Assembly: GCA_002917775.1 (NCBI GenBank)
Contig: KZ627153.1
Coordinates: forward strand, 420,005-484,004
Origin: Glaciozyma antarctica PI12
Lineage: Eukaryota; Basidiomycota; Microbotryomycetes; Kriegeriales; Camptobasidiaceae
Direction of reading: 5' to 3'
Length of the DNA: 64,000 nucleotides
Below are positions 11,621 to 22,236 of this stretch, piece after piece; position 1 is the stretch's first letter, and each line of letters opens with the position of its first letter. The notes below the pieces were generated by a model. The model was not told the origin of the DNA. It was given only the letters and a program-made list of their open reading frames with translations, and did no database searches. Made by a program: the position numbers and the translations under genes.

Positions 11621-12091
11621 TTTTCGACTGCAGTGGACTTTGGGGCGAGAAGGAGGGGGGAGCGTCAGCGGGGCGCAGAGGATCGGGACGGATGAGGGCG
11701 TTGGTACATGCCAATGTGCTTTACACTTGCCGTGCATTTCGCGTGATGGTATCGAGGGGTGGTCCTGCTCATCGTCGTTGCTGCTTCGTTCCCTTCGCTC
11801 TCTCCTGGAGGGGAGCTTCCTCCGCGGCGTTTGGCAGTCCCGTCTCGACTCCTGCTTCTCCCCAGCTCCCTCCTCCTCCCATTCAATCCGAGCATGCTCG
11901 ACGACTGCTTCTGCTGGCTGTTCTCCGCCAACTGGGAGGTAGTTGCTCGTCGTTTCGATTTGGGAGATCTCGCTGCGCCGCTCGAGCCTCCCTCCACCGT
12001 CCGGAGGTCAAACTTTCTTCGAGGCGAGCTTTCTCTCACTTCGACCACTCGCTCACTGCTTTACTCGCTATCAAGTTATCTACTCCCCTCG
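11621..12091. promoter_or_regulatory. Intergenic region upstream of the homeobox gene
   Basis: About 470 bases between the RPS6 stop and the homeobox start, both on the plus strand. It should contain the RPS6 3' UTR and the promoter of the next gene. Reading frames crossing it show no family features. No repeat stands out. Confidence 0.35.
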
Positions 12092-14274
12092 ATGCCCTCC
12101 AACACCAAAAAACGCTCGTTCGTCGACGACACGCTCGAGCTCGCGAATCACGCAGCGACGAATCCCGACACGCTCGACCTCTCGCTGGTCGACATCGCCC
12201 ATCTCGAAGACCTCTTCATAGAAGCAAAAGGAGTGTCGCTCAGGCTCATCAGTTCCAAGGAAAGGCTGGACCTCGGGGTGGACGCGAAGACGCTGAGGAA
12301 GTGGTGGGTTCGTCGGTGAGTCTTCCTCCTTGGTTACCTTCCCGTCGGCACGACAAGCATGGGCTGATTTTTCTCCCCCGTGCTCCCCTCTTTCCAGTGC
12401 AAAGGCTGAATCGAAGCGAGCTCCGAAGCTGCTCCGTCGCGAGAGCGCTCCGTCTCCCCCGACCAATCCTCGCCTCTCCAACTCCGCCCTTCTCTCCCCC
12501 TCCCTCTCCCCAGCTCCAGCCTCCCGCCCCACTCCTACCGAATCGAATGTCGCCGCCACGCCCGAGGTCGAAGTCCTCTGCCCCTCCCCGACCCTCGCTC
12601 CCGAGCCGCAGCACCGCCACCTAATCACTTAGCACGTCGACCTCCTCCCCGACCCTTCTCCCCTCCCACACGTCAACAGCCCAGCGATCTCGACCTCCGA
12701 ATCGGATGGTGATTTGCTCTGCCCGTTGGAGCTCGTCGAGGTCGACCCGACCGCGGAGACGAGGTCCGAGTCCCCGGCGGTCGTCGACGGGAAGCGGATG
12801 TTGAGGATGATGGAGAAGCTCGTCGAGGGAGCGGTACAGGATGAGAAGGAGGGAAGGGAGCTGTCGCAGAACGAACTGTACGATTACTGCCGCCTCGGAG
12901 TGAACGAGGTCGAAGGTGCGTTTGGCTTTCGTGCGAAGGAGGGCGGAGTTGGGATGGAAGCTGACGACGATGTGACTTGCAGACGTTCTCTTCCTCTCTG
13001 CGTTCCAGCTGTCGATTGGGAACTGGCACCGTCTTCTGGAGAAGGAGAGGCCCGAGTTGATGGTCTACTACCTCCCCTCGGTCGAGTCCTTCGTGTTCTG
13101 GACGCACCACGACGACGTGCGTTCATTGTCTCCTCTGGTTCGTACCCCGCTGACGCTCTTTCCTTCACAGCGCTACTTTAAGATCACTCTCCCCGCCAGC
13201 TCGATTCGCTCTCTCCACCTCTTCCGCGACGAAACGACCGAAGAAGCCTGCCTCATCTTCACCCGCGACCTCTCCTCCCCCATCTCCTTCTACACCTCTT
13301 TCCCCGGCACTCTCACCTGGGACGAGACGAGCCACGACTGGACGATGGACTCGCAAGCTTCTCAGCGCGAGACCTGGACCGTCCTCGTTAACAACGCGAC
13401 CCAGGCGATTCAAGTCGTCCAGGACGTTGCGAAGCTCCTTCGCGGTACGACGCAGGAGGCGGTTCGCAGGACGGATCCCGGTCGCGCGTTTCTCGAGAAG
13501 CTCTGGTACGGAGTCTGGACGCCGGCGACGACGACGCCGTACGATCTCGTCGAGAGCCTTGGACTCGCGCGCTGCGCGCTTACGGGAGCGAGGCCGCCGA
13601 AGGAGGACGCGACGACCTACGATCTCGACCACCCGAGGGGATTCGACCCGATTCAGATCCAGCGAGTCCTCGCGCCCCAGTCCACCGTCGTCCAGTCCTC
13701 GAAGGTCGAACTCTGCATCGCGGACGGGATCGCGAGGGTCATCAAAGCCAAAGTCTCGACACCTTCTACGCCGTTCGGAGATCTCAGCGAATTCATCTCT
13801 CGCGACGAAGGACGTCGCTCGCCCATCCTTACGCAGGGGAGCTCGACCGGCTGGGTCCGCGCCGACAGCCCCGGAATCGACGACACGCTCTCAACGCCGT
13901 ACTCTCCCTCCCCTCCCAGCCCTCGTCGCCCCGCCAACTTCTTCGGTCTCACCCCCTCGCCCTCGCTCCCCGACCTCTCGCGCTCTGGAAGCGCGTCGAC
14001 CGAGGCGGAGGGATCGTTCGTCGATTCGCCCTTCTCGCAGAGTGCGCCGATGTACGATGATCGTGGATTGCAGGAGGTCGGACTGGAGAAGATGTGGGAG
14101 AAGATGAGGGAGGAAGAGTGCGGAGGAGCGTTCTCGTCTGGCGCGAAGGAGGATCAAGCTCTGCCTTTCTCGTTCATTTCGTTCGAGGACGACGTTCAAG
14201 CGTCCTTCCCGTCGCTGTTTAGCTCCACCATCTTCCCCTCGCCCCCGAAGACGAGCCGTCCTTACTATCGCTAG
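12092..14274 (+). CDS. Atypical homeodomain transcription factor
   Basis: ATG at 12092 (MPSNTKKRSFVDDTL). Residues about 35-80 look like a homeodomain: HLEDLFIEAKGVS, then LDLGVDAKTLRKWWVRRAK, interrupted at VRR by an intron (donor after 12315, acceptor before 12398). A Ser/Pro region follows. The C-terminal half holds a domain seen downstream of homeodomains in fungal factors: FLSAFQLSIGNWHRL, LMVYYLPSVESFVFW, YFKITLPASSIRSLHLF and FTRDLSSPISFYT. The recognition helix lacks the WFxN pattern: Phe49 is Trp, and Asn51 is absent or Arg. An in-frame TAG at 12630-12632 is avoided if an intron ending CTAATCACTTAG is removed, with a weak GTCGAA donor. A nuclear DNA-binding role is likely, but specificity must differ from typical members. 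Confidence 0.7.
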
Positions 14275-14587
14275 ACCCCCGCCCTCCTTTCCACGCATCC
14301 TTCGGTCAGTCGCTTTCTTATCCCCACCACCGTGCTTTTGTACCTGCTGTTCATCGCTTATTCCCCATGCCACTCCTATTCCTCGATCCTCCCCCCTGCT
14401 GAACCTATCGCGTCTCTGAACCACCACCATCACCCCGCATCGTTACGCCACTTGCTTTGCGAATCCATATCACGATTCGCTGTACGATTCCGGAGACCGC
14501 GAGAGAGAGATTCTGGAGCAAGCGAGAAAGGAGCAGTTCGAAAAGCCACCATCGCACGCCCGACTTCGCACCATCAAACTCGCGTTT
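14275..14587. other. Convergent intergenic region
   Basis: About 310 bases between the stop codons of the homeobox gene (+) and TGS1 (-). Presumably 3' UTRs of both. No other feature seen. Confidence 0.35.
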
Positions 14588-15861
<1,274 letters not shown>

Positions 15862-16104
15862 CTGGAGGTGTACTGGGAGGTCTGGCTAGTCGAGAGCGCG
15901 TGGGGAGAGGAACAGAGCGGCCGGCAGGAGTTGCGGCCTTGCCTCTCTTCCTCCTACTCCTCGCTCCCAACTACAGTTGGAAATCCCTGCTCCTCAGTGA
16001 CTTGAACACGTGCGTATTCACAGTGGCCTCACTGCGTGAAGCTCGCTCACACCTGCTCTTACAGCGCCGCGTCCTCTCCTTTAAACACTCTCTTCAGCTC
16101 GAGC

Positions 16105-16986
16105 ATGGTCGAGACCAGCAACGGCAACGGCCTCAACGGACAGAGGTGCCGGACCTGCATCCAGCTCTGTGCGTACTTTCCTTCCGTCCCACAGCTCGTC
16201 TCTGCTGACGGTTGCCCCCTTCTCTCTCATTTCACCGCTTCCTCCGCTTCCTCTGCTCCCCTCGTTCCCGCTCGACAGTCCCCGACAGAAAGCTGCTTGT
16301 CTGCTCCAAGTGCCGCTCGAACCTTACACGCTACTGCAGCCGGGATTGCCAGGTCAAGGTAGCTGCTTTCAGCTTCGAGCTTTGTTCTCACAGGCGGCCC
16401 TCAACGGCGACCCCTCGAGCGGAATGGCGAAGCTGGACGACTCGTGGCTCCGCCTTCCTTTCGTCACCCGCGCCTTCTTCGCTCTCAAGGTCCCTCACCT
16501 GACGAAGACCTCAAGCGGCAGCTATTGTAACGACACGATCTGCGCCCCCGACTTGGCACCGTTCGAAAAGGAGAGCATTGTGCGGTCCCCTCATCCCGCA
16601 GTGCACTTCATTCCTCCTCCAAGCTACGACTGGTCGAGTGCGCTAGGAAGGGTGCTTGCGCGAAAAGCTACGGGACCGCTGGATTCGCCGAATCGACAGC
16701 GCGACCCTTTTGGTGGACCTCCCGTGCCGGCGAGCCTGATGCGTCTCCTGGGGTTCGGCGACCAGGCGTGTGCCATCCTGTGGGAGATGCTTCAGCGCGT
16801 AAGAGGATACCATGGCTGGGATGGGAGCGCATGAGTGGGTGCGTCGTCTTTCTCCTCTCGCAAGGTAGCGACCTGACGCGTCTCGCTCGCCAGGACGTCG
16901 AAGCAGGTCTTCAAGGAGAGGGGAAGCAGGAGGAGGGCAGGAACGAGAGGATTGACACCGCAATGCGAATTTATCGTAGCTCATGA
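16105..16986 (+). CDS. MYND-type zinc finger protein
   Basis: ATG at 16105. The first exon encodes MVETSNGNGLNGQRCRTCIQL. After an intron the chain continues FPDRKLLVCSKCRSNLTRYCSRDCQ. This gives C-x2-C, C-x2-C and YC-x4-C, a MYND-like cysteine set. The usual last Trp-x2-His-x3-Cys part is not seen after CQVKAALNG, so the finger looks incomplete. The rest (LPFVTRAFFALKVPHLT, PPSYDWSSALGR) resembles no family I know. MYND fingers usually mediate protein contacts. The end is uncertain: reading on from the third exon gives a stop at 16834. Splicing at GTAAGA (after LQR) to DVEAGLQG gives a stop at 16984-16986, overlapping the end of the EDEM gene. I prefer the latter because of its GCGACCTGAC branch region and CAG acceptor. 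Confidence 0.6.
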
Positions 16987-19900
16987 ACGCTGCCGCAGCA
17001 GCTTTACATTCAGCACCGTGTACCCGCCCAGCACGAGCGCATTCACGTTCTCGTCCTTCACAACCTCCACCTTGACCATCGCTCCTCCTCCGTCCTTCAT
17101 CAAAGCCTCGAGCGCCGACCCCGTACTGTTCGAGACGAGTACGAGCGGAACGAGCGCCTTGTAGCTCGCCTCCTCCCCATCCGCCAGAGGAATGACGTCC
17201 TCGTCGTCTAGCGTCCCTACGACAAGAACGCCCTTCGCTCCTGCGAGAGCTGCGACGTTGGCCTTCTTCGCAAAAGAGCATCCTCCCCGGCGCAGGATGA
17301 CGACCTTTCCGTCGAGGCTTGGCGATGATCCGCGATGGACGTCGCAGCCGTAAGGAGAGGGAGAGGATACGAGTGGGAGGGGAGGGAGGGATACGGCGAA
17401 CGAGCCGGACGTGGCGCCTTTCGAAGCGATGGAGGGACCGAAAGCGGCGGCGTACGCGAGGCCCTTGAGAGTCGATGCACCTTTGGCCGTCTCGACGAAG
17501 ATGTTGAGCTCGACCTTGTTGGTTCGCGAGACGGGAATGCTGGCGAGGACGATGGGATCGTCGATCTTGACGAACTGGTCGGCGGGGACTTGGTAGGGGC
17601 CGACGCGAGAAATGAGATAGTCGTCCCCGCCGGGCCAGGCGCGAGTCAAGGCGAAGCGAAGTCCGCTGATGCCATGAACTGAGGGTGAACGAGTTAGCGG
17701 CTTCCGTGATTGAGTCGCGAAAGCAAAGAACGTACTGATGACAGATCCATCGACGTTTTGTGCGACTTTTGATGTTGCAGGAGCCAAGTCTTCAACTTCT
17801 CCGCCAGCAGCAAAGAGGATTTCGACGGCGTAATCCTGTAAAGCTGAAAAGATTAGGCTCGCACGAAATCAGAGCGCACAGAAGGACGACGCACCTCCGA
17901 GACTGGCAATTCGCACCAGCCGCTCTCACTCCATCTCCCCTCTGCAACCTCCTTTCGCTCGTCGACGACAGCGTAGCCAGCCAGGAATCGAGCGTACTCG
18001 ATGTCGGTTCTCCGCGAGACTCCAAGTGAGAGGAAGTGTTGAGATTGCTCTTCGGGTTCGGGATCGTAAGCGGGACAGGTTGGCGCTTCGGCGGGGATGC
18101 TTCGACGGCGGCGACCAAGAACGGGTTTCGAGTCGACTGAAAGCATGTGCCCCTCCGTCGAATATACGGTCGCAGAGTCGTCACGGTTGAAGGGACTGGC
18201 CTGCGAGAGAGTCGTACTTAGTTTCGAGCGTCAGAGGCAGCGAGCGCGCAGAGCTCACATCGTCGAATGTGAGATACAAATACTTCAAAGTTTCGGCAGT
18301 GACGAAGCTGGGTTGTTTGTTTTCGAGAGCGCCAGTAGTTAGGTCGAGAACGGCGGCCAATCCGCAGGCTACTCGAGTGCGATTGTTGATATCGGAGAGG
18401 ACCTGCTCGGCGATCTCGAGATACCATTCGTCCTTTGTCGCCTGGTAGAGGTAGAGGTTGGACTCGATGAACTCTGGGCGAAGTGGATACCCTGCGTGCG
18501 AGGACCGTCAGATGAATCCCTTCGAGGGTGGCGAATGCAGAAATGCTCACCGAGCGAGACAGCCTGGCGTCGGTTGATGTCGAAAAGCTCAGGAAGTCCT
18601 CCGTAGCGCTAAGAATGAGACTATGGGTTAGCAGCGCATTCGGAGGTGAGGTCCGCTTGTCTCCGCCCCCTTTCAGTCTCAAGTATGCTGCTTCCATCCT
18701 AGCAGGCTAAAAGTGATACGGAAGTCGGAAGCTCACCTTCCATTGGAAAGCGTACACGGCGTGGGCTTTGATCGCCGACTCGACGTCTCCGACGAGGGTT
18801 TGCACGCCAGGGAAGAAGGCCGAGAGGGAGTCGACGACGACGGAGCTGAGCTGACCGCTGTGCATATTCGCTCCTCGATACTGCGTCGTGAGGCTCGTTA
18901 GCGAGGTCATTCCTGCTGCTGGTGACTCGGCTGACCCAGAATCCGTCCGGCGCTCGGATCCGCAACATAATTGCCGCGTAGGCTTCCTCCCACACTCTCC
19001 ACCATTCGTCCTCGCCAAACATAACATAGGCTTTCGCAGCGTATCTGGCGATTCAAGTCAGATCAGCGTGAACTCTGCGATACGAAGAATGAAGACGCAC
19101 TCGAAGAATGAGTCGATGCCAGCTCCGGTGGAGCTCACCGCATGAAGCCATCGTCCGTCGAGGGCAGAGATCGTGTTGCCGAGCAAGTTGAGCTCGCTGC
19201 GTCGATTCCATACGGCGTAGAACGCCTTGCGCGCGACGTTCTCGTAGACCGCATCTCCCGTCAACCGACTCAGCGTCCCGAACTCCAGCAGCAACGACCC
19301 CGCTCCCGCCGTACACGTCTCCACGGTCTCGCCTGCGATTACGCCGAGTTGTAGATGAATGCGAGGATAAGGAATGCCTGTGGGAGTGTTGAAGGCGGGA
19401 AGGAGGCGCCTTCCGAGGTCGCGGGCGAGTGCGAGGAGCTCGCCACGGTACCAGGGGAGCGAGAATTCGGGGTGGTCCGTCGCGATGATGTGCGCAGAGA
19501 GCTGCATCAATGCGTTAGCTCCAAGCTGCTAGCGCTCGCTCGCTCCTACTTCGACTCACCAGCCCTCCTAGCATTCGTATGGAAACCTCGAAGACCTGGA
19601 CGCGACTGTCCTGGTCGAAGCTAACGTGTTGAATCGTCTCCCGCACGGCGTTCTCCCATCCTTCGCGGTCTCCCATTATCTGCGACCGATTGAAAGTCAA
19701 CACGAGGTCGGGGAGCGGAGCGGTGGCAACGAGCTCACTGGAAAGGTATCCATCGAGTCCACCACCGTCAACAGATAGTCTCCCATCACGTCGTTCACAC
19801 CAGTATTCTGGCGTAACACCGTCAGCATCTGCCCTGGCCCTCGAACCAGCTCTGAGGACGCACATCTCGCCGCGCGCGGTCGTGCCCTTGCGGTCCGCAT

Positions 19901-20141
19901 GACAGGGGCAGTAGCTCGTCTGCAGGGAACGCAGCACCTGCACCAAGCACATTGGTTAGGTCTGAAGCTCTGGAGTCGGGAAGGGCGCGAACGCACGCTT
20001 GTAGGATCCATAGGCATGGCGCCAGGTCTCCCTCGTCAGCTCCCTCAGCTCCCGCTTTCGCGCCGACGACATGAACCCGAGAGCCGGCGCAGCTGGCTGG
20101 AGAAGGAAGGCAGCGATGAGGAGGTGCGCCCATCGAACCAT
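16981..20141 (-). CDS. MNL1: ER degradation-enhancing alpha-mannosidase (GH47) with PA domain
   Basis: ATG at 20141 opens a signal peptide (MVRWAHLLIAAFLLQPAAPALG). The GH47 catalytic domain follows: RELTRETWRHAYGSYKR, VNDVMGDYLLTVVDSMDT, QVFEVSIRMLGGL, GETVETCTAGAGSLLLEFG, SELNLLGNTISALDGRW and RPEFIESNLYLYQAT. Near the C-terminus a protease-associated (PA) domain is visible (LDGKVVILRRGGCSFAKKANVAALAGAKGVLVV). This order matches EDEM3 and fungal Mnl1/Htm1-type proteins. They trim mannose from misfolded glycoproteins in the ER to mark them for ERAD. About 10 introns interrupt it. No KDEL-like end is seen; the protein ends LLRQRS. The stop at 16981-16983 abuts the MYND gene's stop on the other strand. 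Confidence 0.9.
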
Positions 20142-20965
20142 CAGTGAGCGACGAGGTAGGAGGACAACCTCACCAAGTTGGCGCTCCGTCCATCCTTTCC
20201 CACCGCCACGTCCTCGTTTTCTTAACAGCGTTTCGCTCCCTACCAGCTCGAAGATGGCTAGCGATTCGTCCAAAGAAGGCAGCTCAGCGGACGCGGTTGA
20301 AGTCAAGCCCAAGGCGGACCCGCCAACTCGTTCGCAAGGTGTGAGGGACGACTAGCTTGCGGCGACCGACTACGATACCTCCAGGCGAGATGGGACAGCG
20401 AAAGGAGCCAGGCGAGGGAGCTTTATCGCGGGAGTGAGGAGCGGGGTGGGCCTTAACAGAGCCTGAACGACGGGTGGAGGTGCTGCTCTGAGATTCGGAG
20501 CTCGGAGGGCGGAGACAGGCGAGCTACTACAGACGATGGATCTGCGAACCTGGTGCAGTCTTTGCGGGTAGATGCTGCGTTGGTGGCACTTTGAACGACG
20601 GTCAGCACGAGGGGAGGAAGGCCACGTCGGCGCCGACGTTCAACGCACCGCTGCTGTGGGCGCTTCCTGCGATCCTGCTTCCCTACCTCGCAAAGAGACC
20701 TGTCTCAACGCGGGGGTATGATACCGGCGCCTCTGCTTCTCCCCAACCCGCTCGCCGGAACAACTCTACGTTCTGACGTTGGAGGAGCTGCCAGCTTGTC
20801 GCGGATGAAGCCGCACTGCTCTCTGCGTCAACTTGTACCATCTAAAGCTCTCGGCCGGGCGCCACTCCTCTGCCACATTGCGTCGACTGCTTTTCCCTGG
20901 CTGGACTGGCTCTTCGAGCGTGTTTTGGCTCTCTGCTCAATCTGCGACTTGGCCGCGCTCTCGAC
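20142..20965. other. Gene-free stretch upstream of EDEM
   Basis: About 820 bases between the EDEM start (-) and the stop of the aldolase gene (-). It should hold the EDEM promoter and the aldolase 3' UTR. A 33-codon plus-strand frame at 20254-20355 has no recognisable content. I see no repeat or RNA. Confidence 0.35.
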
Positions 20966-22048
20966 TCAAGCCATCTCATTGAATCCAGGCAATTTCAGAT
21001 CTCCCGTTCCATCAGGGGCGCCAACCAGCTGATCGTCTGCGCCTTGAGCGCCGTCTTTCGCATCCGGCAGTGGAGCCCTCGACACTCGTCCATATCCAAA
21101 GTACTCGACGACGCCGTACTGCTCCACCCTAATCAGCTCTGCTTCCACCTTTCCCTATTCTCACTCACCCTCATTGCCGGAACGCCTCCCGCAATCTCCA
21201 ACTCGGCTGCCAGCGACAACTCGGTCTGCGCCGCTCGCGCCTCCTCCACCCCCGCTCCACTCCCCTGCTTTCCGCTAAGAAGGTGTAGCATCGTTTCGGC
21301 CAGTCCGCTGAAGATGGCGAACTCACTCGAGGGGAAAGGGGGGACAGGCGCGCGGCTTTGCCGATGTTACCGCAGGAGAGCTCGATGCCGACAATCTTGG
21401 GGGTGCTTCGCGAGGCGGGAGATGAGGGAGAGGGAGAGGTCGATGCTGTTGGCGACGCCGCTGCGAAGGGCGTTAGCGAGAGCAAGGTGCGAAGGACCAG
21501 AATGGTGTTACGGGAAGTTGTAGATGAGGAGGGGGATAGGCGAGGCCTCCGCAACCTGGGATTTACTTCAGCCAGAGCTCCACGGTATTCCAGAGAAAGG
21601 AGACGCACGTCGACAAAGAACTTGCCGATGAGCTCCTCGGTCATCGCAGCCTTGTAATACGAGGGTGGGAGCACGAGCACGAATGCCGCTCCCAGCGCTC
21701 CGCGGCCTCAACACACAACTCCATCGTCTCCCACGTCGAAGGCACCCACACCCCGCAATAATCGGCATATTGGGGAACCTCACTTCGTCAAGCGCTTCGC
21801 GCGAAGCGGTGATGGTGGCGCGGGGTTCAGCGCGGGAGAGGTGCCCTGGCTCGCCAGTCGTGCCGTTTCCAACGAGGCCTGTTACGCCGGCTTTGGGGAG
21901 ACTGGGACGAGAGGGTTAGCTGGCGTTCGTGGGGAGAAACGAGGACGAATCTGACGGCGTGCGATTTGCAGGCTTCGACGTCGAGGGCGCCGCCGTCGAC
22001 ACAGAAGGTGAGCGCGGGAACGTAGATTCCGTGAGGTACTGCAGTCAT
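20966..22048 (-). CDS. Dihydrodipicolinate-synthase-family aldolase with altered active site
   Basis: ATG at 22048 (MTAVPHGIYVPALTF). Family features are clear: GNGTTGEPGHLSRAE (the GTTGE block), then PIPLLIYNFPGVANSIDLS (catalytic Tyr in YNFP), then HPKIVGIELSCGNIGKAARL. Fungal members (keto-deoxy sugar acid aldolases and HOGA-like proteins) have a Schiff-base Lys in the VGxKLxCGN motif. Here that codon (21381-21383, minus strand) is GAG, Glu. The C-terminus ends LKLPGFNEMA. An intron with a GTAACA donor and a GCTAAC branch lies between YNFP and GVANS. The normal role would be reversible aldol cleavage of a 2-keto-3-deoxy acid; with Glu at the lysine site it may be inactive or changed. It is followed upstream in tandem by the carboxypeptidase gene. 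Confidence 0.8.
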
Positions 22049-22236
22049 GGTGAGTTGAAGGTGATTGAGAGGAGCCAAAGGGAGAATCGCAAGGAGAATG
22101 CCCCGTCTCGGTGGAACGGGATTCCGAGCGAATTGAGCTCTTCGAACCTCCCCAAACGCGCAAAAGGGCAGCAAAGCGATAGATAGGAACAGTGCTTGAT
22201 TGTCTATGTGCAAGACGCGAGGAACAGCTGTAGAAT

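Noticed and set aside
11578-12624. Long plus-strand frame crossing RPS6 end and homeobox start
   Set aside because: It runs through the RPS6 last exon, intergenic DNA and the homeobox gene in another frame. Composition is Arg/Ser/Pro-rich noise.
20254-20355. Possible 33-residue plus-strand peptide starting MASDSSKEGS
   Set aside because: Composition looks protein-like but there is no supporting context or conserved motif, and it overlaps the leader of the EDEM gene on the other strand.
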